Shown: piece by piece, positions 15,016 to 25,900 of the stretch
Position numbering within the stretch: the first letter of the stretch is position 1
How the letters are laid out: each line of letters opens with the position of its first letter
NCBI GenBank assembly: GCA_036937835.1
Contig: CM072860.1
Span: 5,845,001-5,909,000, forward strand
DNA from: Pampus argenteus
Lineage: Eukaryota; Chordata; Actinopteri; Scombriformes; Stromateidae
Direction of reading: 5' to 3'
Length of the DNA: 64,000 nt
The notes under the pieces: generated by a model
The model's input: only the letters and a program-made list of their open reading frames with translations
Databases searched by the model: none
What the model was told of the DNA's origin: nothing
Position numbers and translations under genes: made by a program

Positions 15016-15075
15016 TTCGTTCGTTGAAACTACAATTACACACCAGCTGTCTGTGGATTTACATAGTTCATTAAA

Positions 15076-16557
15076 TTACTGTCACCAGTTTCTCACTGGC
15101 GCATTCATATGAATTTATTTATATCAATATTTGACCACAGTGACAGCCAATTACGCTTTAGTTTTCTGCTCTGTCTGGCTAAAATTTAATAAGTAAAGAA
15201 GAGTTTCCAAGAAACATATTTTAAAGTCTTAGGACGATACTGACTTCCTTCTTTGTTTACTCGCACACAGCTACGGTGGAGGGATACAGTATGTCCTGGC
15301 AGCCGCATGAAGGTCTGACGCTGGGGCAAAACGGCGGCGATAAACCTAAACCTACCTATGTGATTGTAAGTAATTACAAAGACACTCACTCCATTTGACT
15401 GAAACTGTGTACTTGGTCCCACATCTTTTACAGTGCATTGACTCTAAAAGGTTTTCTCTTCATGTCTGGAGACTAGAAAAAGAATCCAAACTTATCCTTT
15501 AAAATGTTTTTGGAGCGTAAAATATTTGGTGTCTGGTCCAAATTGTGTCAGTGACTTCATACACCCATCCGTGCTGAATGAAAAACAAACACATCAATTG
15601 TAAGGCTCTTTTATATAATATGAGACCCGACTGCTTTACAACTGTACATGGGGGAGGTCTGGGGGGGGAGTGGCTTAGGAGGCAGGCACCGCCCTTAAAG
15701 TCTTTCCATACATCCTTACTGTACATACATTATGTCTTCACATGTATATCTTATAACAATCCACAACACCTTAATAGAAATAAAATGTATTTACAGATAT
15801 CACAAATATAGGCAAAAATAATATAGTGACTAAGATGGGTAGCTAAAAAAAAAAAATACAAACCAATTTTTTAATAAATGCAGTATTAGTAAAAATGCCT
15901 ACGTGGACACACAAAATAAGGAATAATAATAAAAATGATGCCATTTTAAGGTCTTTATGGTCAAACAAATCTCCAAACTACTTTTTCAAATGCAGTGATG
16001 TTGTCCATCTCCTCTGGTTTGCATTATCTATAAACACTTTTCCCACAGTCATTTCTATTCCATATGAAGTGAAGCAGCAAATAAACAGTAGCAGCAATGA
16101 GATTGTGTTCATATAATATGCACCAATATTTTATTATTTTATTCTTTATGTAGTGAGATAGTCTGAAATTTACAGTAAGACAAATGGAAAAAAGTCCCCT
16201 AAATTTAAATATACTGAAGTGTAACTACATGTGGAATCACTGAGGAATAAATGAGTATAAACACCATTTCTGCTTCCTGCCCTGTCACCACTCTGCCTCG
16301 TTCTCCCAAACAAGGGCAAAAGCAGCATATTGCATGTTGTTAGGGATGGCGTGAGAGAGCTGGGTAAGGCCTCTGCTCTGGCGGGGTGGGGGGGTTTATC
16401 AGGACCGGTGACTCAGCTCAGCTGGCACATCTTTCTCAAAGTTAGCCTGAGGCTCTACCATAAAGTCATTTAATGAGATGCCACCAAAAAAGGATTGTGG
16501 ACCAAGATTGAAATGTTGCTCCTGATCCAAAGCGAACCTTTCTAAGGAGGCTTCATC
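15076..16557. other. 3' flank of dok7
   Basis: AT-rich, no coding signal. Runs such as G8 at 15660-15668 and A12 near 15846 occur. Further AATAAA hexamers on the minus strand near 16130-16145 could end a longer dok7 transcript. Confidence 0.5.
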
Positions 16558-16563
16558 TTTATT
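16558..16563 (-). promoter_or_regulatory. candidate dok7 poly(A) signal (long form)
   Basis: AATAAA on the minus strand, 224 bases past the dok7 stop codon. It is the first canonical hexamer downstream. Further AATAAA copies near 16130-16145 could serve a longer 3'UTR. Confidence 0.45.
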
Positions 16564-16786
16564 GTTTTCTTTATCATTACAGAAGCAAGTCCGAATCTGT
16601 GAAAATGCACATTTAAGCAGATGTTAATTTTCAAGTGAAGTGTAGTAAACCTGTGAGGATATTTCAGGAACTGGACTAGGAGAAGCCCCTCAGTGTAACT
16701 TGCAAACTTTACAGCTTGATGTAGTAGAGTTGGCGCTTGGCAGAAAAAAGCATCCTGCTGAAATCAACAGTTCAGTGATGAATAAG

Positions 16787-16923
16787 TCAATGCGGCGTCC
16801 CCTTTCTTCTCAGCTCCAGAGTGTGCAGGCCCTCCTGCCGACCCAGGGCGTGCTGCGTGCCAACTTTGTGGGCTGTTTCTGTGGCGGTGATGTCGATGTG
16901 GGCGTACTTGGTGGAGCTCTTTC
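16787..16923 (-). CDS. dok7: dok7 exon 13 (C-terminus of long form, stop at 16787)
   Basis: The 137-nt terminal coding exon encodes RKSSTKYAHIDITATETAHK then VGTQHALGRQEGLHTLELRR and KGTPH-stop. Y842 is in YAHI. The following basic/Gln-rich amphipathic stretch looks like a conserved terminal helix. The acceptor is GTCTCGACAG. The body plan (YxxI followed by a charged helix and a basic end) resembles tails of IRS/Dok adaptors, but I cannot name the module. Confidence 0.83.
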
Positions 16924-19900
16924 CTGTCGAGACACGATACAGAACCTCTTTTAACTTGGAAAATGAATTCTGCAAATCTTAAGGTAAAAAAAAAGCACAT
17001 TGTTGGAGGTGATAGGTCCTGAATCATCTCATAAAACATCCAGAATTCAACAAGTGGTAAAAAAAACAAACAACCAAACACGTTAAGACTGAGTTGAAAG
17101 TGAAGTGGATCTCTGCCCCCGCTGCCAGCATGATTGCTTAAAGTATGTGTGTGAGCACGAGTGAGCGATGCTGCGTAAAGCAGAAGAAATATGCAAATGA
17201 TCCGGCTTTAAAAGTCTCCTCACGCGCTGAATAGCCTGCCATATGCGCATCACCGGCATTACCATAATTCGGTGTCCTTGTGTGAAAATCAAATAAGTGC
17301 AAGATGTCAAGGTTTAATCGTAGATGCAGGAACACCCCTGCTTGTGCATGAACGTTACTAGATGTGCATGTTTCTGTATCGCTGTCTGCTGCTTGACTTA
17401 TGCGTCTTACGGTCTCATAAAGTCGAGGAATTCAAAACCAGCTCCGTCGATAGTCCTCGGAGCAGGATCCCATCCAAAACCAGTGAACTCACAGCTGTGT
17501 TCTGAATGCCCTGTGACCCCCGTGTCAGTGGCGAGATGGGAAACACCCCTCCTCCCAGGTGACAGATTAATAAGGCTGCATGCTGGGATATAAACTGTAC
17601 CGCTGACATCAGATATTAACCTCTTTCGAGCGCTCCTCGTATCCCCCGAGGGCAAATGACTCTAATAGCTGACTTGTCCGTCAATTACAGGTCGCTACGT
17701 CTCGGATGACGAGGACTCAGCTGTCTATTTAGTGAGACGAGAGTAAATCAGCTCAAACGGTGAGGAGCGATCCCCGTAACTCTGACAAAGTAAAAATGGA
17801 ATTACAGAACAATCATGTATCTGTAGAGCGACGTTTTATTGATTGATATTGACTTATACTCTTGTCAATCTGTCTGCATTGTCTGTCTAATTTCTACATC
17901 AGTATATCTGAAAGCTGTATGAACAAAGACATGAACATGAGGGTGAGATCACTTTGCTTTGCTTTTAATTCATGCAGCAGATTTCCTTTCACTTTCAATT
18001 TTGCATTACAAGCTGCTCATTATCTGCATTAAATATCCTCATTAGAAATTCATGAGAATTTAATTCATCATCATGTCTAACAGAGATATGAATATACATT
18101 AAAAAAAAAAGCATCTATGTTTTTCTAGTTCACGGTGATGTGGTTGAGATATGTCTTAATCTAACACGGACGGTGATTTCGATCAGATCGCTGTTACTTC
18201 AGAGGCCAGTGGCTTTTCTTACTAGAGCTTATTTCAGGAGCACTCTTACTCTGTGCTGGCAGTTGTGCGACAGTCCCTCGGCTGCTCGGCTCCTGCAGCT
18301 CCAGCTCCATGTAGTTGAGCTGCTTCTTGGATGTGGGGCTAACGGGGATATTCACGTATGTCACACCTTCGCCGCGAGGCCTTTCAGGAGACGGTGCCTC
18401 CGGGGGGAAAACGAATACTGCTCCTGTCAATGCATGCAGTAACAACTTGTTAATGAAGTGTAGCTTTGAAACTTATCTTTTGATTTTGGAGCAACAAGTT
18501 CCCTCATACTGGATCTCCCTGCCATGCAGTTGCATTTGGATGACAACTCTTTCATTACAACAAACATGGCCAGTGGATTTTATAGTATTTTACAGTATGT
18601 ATCATAGAGGAGCTTTATGTCAGGCAATGTTTTGCTCTAGGATGCAGTTTTGCTCACACTGCTGAGAGGACTTCTCTGCTGGGTGCGAACTAAAGGGGAG
18701 CTCGGCTCCTCTTAATAAGACATGAGCTCCCTTGAAAACATGATTTGTAAAAAATTTGAGGGATCTCTAAAATACTGACAATATGCTGTTTTTGCCATTC
18801 ATTTCTATTTTTTCTGTATCGTCATCATCATGGATCACGTGTAAAATGATGTACGAGTGTGATTTGTCACTAATTCACCTTAATAAAGATACCAGCATGC
18901 AGGTTATCATAAACTTCCCTCACTTTAACTCCAAGGTGTCAAAAAGGAAACAAGGCCGCTTACTCGCAAAAGTTTTTGGATTTACCAAAAAAAAAAATCA
19001 TAAGCCAATCAACGATGAAAAGCAACCCGAGACAGAGGCGTCTTCTATCGCAAATGTTAACTTGACGACAACTGACACTAATGCTACACCTGCTGGGACT
19101 GCTGTCAGCACAAAATTATATATAGAGGCCATATTGCACAGCACATGCAGAATACGTTTGTATCAGCACCACCATTGCAGAACCGATACAGGGCAAAGAT
19201 GCAGAATCCATTCACAACAGCTGCGTTGGCTATATTGGGGAAACACCTCATCAACAAACACATATAGTAGTTTTAATACTGTTAAAGCAGTCTGGAATAA
19301 CTACGCTGCTTCAAAACAGCAAGCGAGGACACATCTCGCAGTAACACGGAGAGGAATGAATTCCCGGAGCTATACAACAAACACTTCACAAACTCTGGGT
19401 CTTTAGTGGATGTGGCTTGCATGAAAGACAGTAGGTGAGCTGCAGGGACTCTCACTGAAACATCAGCTAAAAGACTCAAGTCTCAAGTGGATGCCAGACG
19501 CCACATTCAGCAGACTATTGATATAAGGTCGAACAGCATACGTCCCTGGGCCTGTTTACAGATGCTGAACTCGCTGAAGGCAGGGAGAAAGATTAACTGG
19601 AGTCATTTTTTATCAATCTGTCATTCACAGCCTCACGAAGCAAATACCAGAATCAGACCTGGTCCAGATCCTGAAACTCCTGTATAAGCACTGTATTTGG
19701 CCACAGGACCGACCACGCTGCATTGGTCCTGCAGATAAAGCTCCAGACAAAACGCTGGAAAACCTTTGACATAGCAGCATAACTTATACCAGACTGTAGC
19801 GACACAGACAATATGTGTCAGGATACATTCATTGTAGATTTTCATCTTTTTATTGGATTTGTTGACAGTCATAAAAAAAAAAAAAAAGATAAAATCACAC

Positions 19901-22900
19901 AGCCTTATCCTCAAGCAGTAATTATTTGTATTAATCAAAAGCCACATTATATCCCCTCAAGGCTGAACTAACTCTTAAATAATACTTATCAAAGGCCTCA
20001 ACCCTTAATTAGGTTAATTAAAATACAGCTATCTGTAATAAAGTAACTATATAAAACGCAGTGACCGTATCCGGTTACAACAGAAAAAAATAAAAAATAA
20101 ATAAAAAACACGGGAGCAGATATTAAATCAACAGTTACACTGGAACACATTGTATTACACTGAATTGCTCTTTTTCCCTCAGAGGCTAATTGTACATAAT
20201 TAGCTGTTAGTTCCCAGGGATAAATTATGAGATGCATTATGGTCATTTTGTGCAACGGGGCAGTAAAACACTAACTCTGTCACTTCTGTTACACTGCTGT
20301 AAACTTTATGCAAAGCTCCATATGCAACATTGAATGGCTCCAACATGTAAAAAAAAAACGTGCTGGTACATTTAACTGACCAGCATGTCATGTTTTTATC
20401 CGAAATCCTACTAAACCAATATTGTTATTCCAATAAAATGTCTACAGGAGCAGCAGCTACATGATGGTTGAAATGCAGATGCATGTGTATTCATCAACGG
20501 ACTACAAACCGTATCGTATTCTGGGGTTTCCGAATGTAAGATGACAGCCAGTGTTTCAGGAGTCCGTGCAACTGATCAAATAGTGCAGTCAGCAGAAACA
20601 ACGGGGGTGAAATAAAACTAACAAGAAAACGTCGCCTTAACCCATTTTAACTGAACGGCTTTTCCTGTCAAACACATAAATAACCGCCACAGTGTTGCCT
20701 AAAGTGCACGCTCAGTGTAATTTATTGTGTTCAATAGGAAGCACCCCCCAAACAGCTTTACCCGTCATAAACCTAAAAGCCGCCAAGTTCATTGCTGGCT
20801 AAATAAATAGTGTTTAGCTCAATGACTTACTGAATAGCTGGATACACGGTCCGTATGCACAGTACAATGCTGCAGAGATGGCAACAACCTTCAAAAGCAT
20901 CGGAAAGTACACTCAAGTATATCTGAAGATTTTTTTTATAACTTGAACACTTCTGTTGGTGAAAAGCAAATTACATGCCCCATTTCTCCTGAACAGTTAT
21001 ACAAACATTTGTTAGTGATGTTACTTCTGTGCAAATATAACAACCGAGGGACAATAAAGCCGAATTTACATTTTATCGTTCATCACAGCCAACCTCAGAC
21101 TCTTACTGAGATACTCCAGCAGCATTTCATAACCATTATAGGAAGGAAACATAAACGTCATAATGCTTATTACAGATATTAACAGTAAATACATTGAAAG
21201 TAAGTATAATGCTTTATCAAATGTGTAGAGATCCTACTGTAGGCTGAAACGCTTCATGAACACACACATTTTAGTTTCCACAGTAACTGCAAACGTAGTC
21301 GTAGAAGATCTCAGCTGCTCTTCCTAAATGGCAGCAGGTAGTGGCCATTACCGGCGACTCTCGAGCATCAACCCCAGGGGACGCTCGTACAATCAGTGAG
21401 AGGCCATTAGACACCAGCAGAGTCTCAGTGGGTGCAGCCTTTGGCAAACGTCTGAGAGGCCTTATTCCTAATTGATGAGACACCAACCAGCCCTCACAGA
21501 GGTGTGTTGTTTTATAATGGTTGCCGTTACATTGGCGGGGTCGCCCACAGCTCAAGGCTTGGGGGACTTTGCGATAATACCCTCTTTTTTTTCAAAGCCT
21601 CTAGGGGAGATCTTTGAGGCGATACCTGTCTGTGTTTAGTGACCTCAACTCAAAAAGCCAACTGCTGCTGAGGGAAAACACGAGTCTAAGCTGTGTCGTC
21701 ATGGGTGACAGCCCCGTTCAACTTCATTTTTTAGCCTTTTACATGTTATTGTTAGCAGATAGACGTTTAATTGTGGTGTGGAAGTGAAAACATGCCTGAC
21801 TCCTAATCTCCCGAATATCACAAAAGTCCATTTCAAAGCATTTGACCTTTATGTCTCATGTTTGGAGGTTTCCATCCTATATCCCCACTAGTGACTCTAA
21901 ACAAAGCATTGCCAGCTGCGCTAACTGCACTATTCTATAAAAAGCATCAGCAGATAAAGCTGTTTTAATATAAAGTGTTATTTAATCATGACATTGTATG
22001 AAAATGTTGTGCTCGTGTCAGTTGCCATCGAGCCCGCATGTCACAGAAATCAGCCACTTCCTGCACAACCTCGTCCATTAAGCGCCCGCTGAAGCAGGAT
22101 GATGGGGGGCTGATGGGAAAGATGCCATGGGAGCCGAGCCGTGTGTGTGTGTAGGTACATGAACATGACTGATGGGTTTGGTGCCAGATTGTGACAGCGG
22201 CTGGGACTTAGAGCAGGTGTGCATTAGACTGAGGGCATGTTTCTAGGTGTGGGTCGCTTAAGTGGCCAAACATCCTCTGACAACTAAAAGCTGAAGATAC
22301 GCCGTGCGCAGCAGCAGCGCTCGTCTCCTGGGTGCCAACCGGTGCAGGGTAAACCACGGTACAACCAGGATACTGAGATTGACCCCTACTGTATCAAACA
22401 TTAAAACGAACCTCACATCAGAGTATAGAGGTATCCCGTCACACATCACTGCATATGTTTTCTAACGACATAATTGGCTCTTATGTAACTCAAGTTCGTG
22501 GCGCAGAGTCCTTCAGTCTAGATTACTATTATTGTACATTACTTGCAATGCAAAAATTACACGTGATTCATCTTTTACAACCACACAATCACACAAATTA
22601 GCCTTTGTTTTGCACCTCTTGTGTATTCCTATTACATTTTAGTCACAGAGCTAAGCTTCTGTTTTTCTTCTTTTGCCAATAACAAATATATGAACCTTTT
22701 ACATCACTCTTTATAGACCTTCCCATGTGATGAACTACGGCTGTTTTTTTCGGTCATTCATTCTTTATGCAAACTTTATTTTAATTTAATTTAAATGATT
22801 TTCATTAGAAGAGTACTTTACCAATAGGGTGCCAAATTACATATTCTGAATTTTTATTTATGGAAATGTCCTTATCCAATTATTAGGAGATTATTATGCA

Positions 22901-25900
22901 TTTACAGACCCATAAAATAAAGTATTACTAATAAGGATAGCTGGTAAAGGTCACTCAACAACATTTACTGTTATTTTTTAACGTATTTTCAGAATCTTTT
23001 TAAAAGCTTTTCTAAACACGCAAAACGTTCACAGTAAAACTACTTCTTTTCAATGGTCGTGAAAATCAGATACAACTTATCCAGTACTGCATGTGCTATG
23101 TAGAGATGGCCACTTCCCATTAATGATGTACTTCATTTTAATGCATTTCAGACACTAAATGAGCCTCATTTTATTTATTTATTCATTTCAATACCAATGC
23201 ACGCCAAGCAACAGGTGACGTGTTTGTAGCTATGTCGATTCAGGTGCATGACTCATCAATTTAATTCACTTTTCGTACGTCCTTTGAGAGAAAATAGTAC
23301 CATTTGTGTTGCTACAGACAACAATATGAATATACTTGTCATAAAAAACAACCTAATTATGATGATTACTTGATGTCCGGATGTCTCACTCACCTTCGGC
23401 CTCTTGAAGGAACCTCTGCTGACCACAACCAACCATTAGCTCGTACTTGCTTTTCTCTTCTGGCTGCTAGACACACAGACAGGAAGCAAAGTCCATTATG
23501 ATTAACAGTGGATGACTTTAACCCAGCGCATACGTTTATTACATAAGTGATGTGACCATGACTTGCTCTTTAACAGCTCAGCGGACATGTCAGGAGTATT
23601 TATAGGCAGATACGCTAATATTCGGGATTTGCTGAAAGCTCGGGGGCTTTTACTTTACACGTGGAATCTTTGTCTGCAATGCCTCATCGTTATGGATGGA
23701 TAACCATGCTTTTCAAACTGCAGCCCCATAATCTGTGGTTGCAGACTGCCAACTAAACTATTGTAGTGTGAACATTGGTAGTTGAGTGCATCCATATTGC
23801 CCTTAGCGTCACAGAGGCCACTGTGAGGGGATTCCTTGATCCGTCACCGTCATTACGCTCAGAATGAATGAGCCGAGGCATTAAAGCCGATATCGGTAAT
23901 GAACTGAAAAATTTTTCATTTTAGCCGGGTTAAGGTTAAGCCCTATTTCCCCTTTTCAAGTGTTAAGATAAGTTAAACATGAAACCTTCTCATCTAACAC
24001 TGTTATTCATAAAATATCAAACCAATACTTGAAAATTGGACAAGAAATGAGTGAACACATTTCCCCCCCCAGTTCAATTTCTAATATTAATCCAAGCTGC
24101 TTTAAGATGTTTTTTTATAATCTATTCCCAATCAATTTGTATTCCCCTGATATCAGATGTCTTCCTCGAAAATGTTCGGCCGAACTCAGAGCATCAATGA
24201 GTCACGCAGCCAAAAATGTGTGAACAGTTGATAGCATAAAGCGGATTAGAGAGTTTTGGATTGGCCTACCTCTGAGTTTCTCTCCGGCCGGCTCTCCATG
24301 ATCTCATAAGCAGGATCAGCTCTGCGTCTTTCCTCTTTACTATTAAGCCTTTTGTCTGGTGTGGGAGAAAAATGTAGTGTGCTTTAAATATAAGAAATCA
24401 TACTGCAATTATTGTGCAAATCCTGCAGATAAAATAAAGGGAACAAATAACAAGCGGGTTGATTATTCATGTCACAATACTGCAAACCATTACACAAAGA
24501 GATAATGGCATCCCTTTGTTGCCTCTGTCAATAAAGGGATGTATTGATTATGGATAATGTAGAACAACCAGACGAATCAGAACATGCATGCAGAGAAAAA
24601 AGTTTGAACATACAGCAAACAATGTTACACCCAACCCTGAAAATACTGAAACATTGACATAGGTAGGCTGCAGTAGAGCATACACGTTGTTTCTATGTTG
24701 CCTTTTTCAGACTTTAAAATGATCAGTCGTACAAGGAAACATCGTAGAGTGCAGAGAGAAAGCAAGCAGATGATTAAACGAAAGAAGCCCGGAGGAAAGT
24801 GTTTCTTTTTTTATTGATTACAAAGAGAAGAACAGAAGATAGGGTCCGTTTAAAAAAAGGACCGAAGAGGGAAAAGGACACCGAATGTGACGTAGAAGCT
24901 TTGTAATCAGCTGGAGAGGCTTCTTACCTTCACTGGTTACTGTCCAACCATTCATCTCTTCATACTGACACGGCCCGTCCACGCTCTGTGACCCATGACC
25001 GTGAGTTTTATATCGCGGCTCCTCATTAGCAGCTCCTCCTGCGTGCTGTTGACTTTTCTTCGGGTGTAGCCCAGTTGGGAAGGTGGAAGGGTTTCTGTTG
25101 CGGTACATTTCAGCAGGTACGACCCACGGAGGAGGGAGACAGTGCTCTCCTTGGCACTTTAAGCAGTTTTCGTAAATGACAGCTTTTTTGTCTTTCTGGG
25201 AATCTTGTAATGGTACGTTGGTGCCAATCGGTGATGATTTGAGCTCATTTCCAAATGCAGGGCTCATTAACTCATAGAAGTTCAGTCTGGTAGGCTTTGC
25301 CTCTGGCTCTTTACCTGCTCCTGGGTAGTCTAGCAGGTCAGCTAAGAGACTGGCTAATTTCTCTCTTCCTTTCTTCTGCAGCAGTAATTCCTCACTTGCT
25401 TTAACTGTATGTACTGTTTGCTTCTGCAGAAATGTCTTTATTGCAGTATTGTATTCACTGCCATTGGTTCTGCATGGCGATTTGTCAACGCTTTGATCTG
25501 CTGGGTGGAAAACATTTTGTTCTGGAGGCAAAAACCCTTCAAACACACTTTGATTTTTTTTTTTGTCCCAAATACACATCTTTTGATCAAATCAAGCAAG
25601 CTGTGGCTGCCACAGAAAATCATGAAAGCATTTTCTGAACATGCGACAAAAACTGTTCACACATGCAACAAACGCATGCAAATAACATAACAATAACATT
25701 GCAGCTGATTACACTTACCTGGTATGGCAGGTATTGCTGAACCACTTGTAGGGATGAACGGCGTTCCCTGTGCAATGATATGGAAAATGATACTAATTAA
25801 GTTTTCTTTTGTTTTTAAATATGAAACAGGGTGAATGGTTTAGACTCAACATCTTTAAATTCACTTAATTTGCATTTGTTCTATTAATGCTCTGAATCCA

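Noticed and set aside
24818..25579. Full 253-codon minus frame as a separate gene starting at Met 25579
   Set aside because: The start would fall in an A-rich stretch, and the frame reads past a good donor at 24927. It is better explained as dok7 exon 9 plus unspliced edges.
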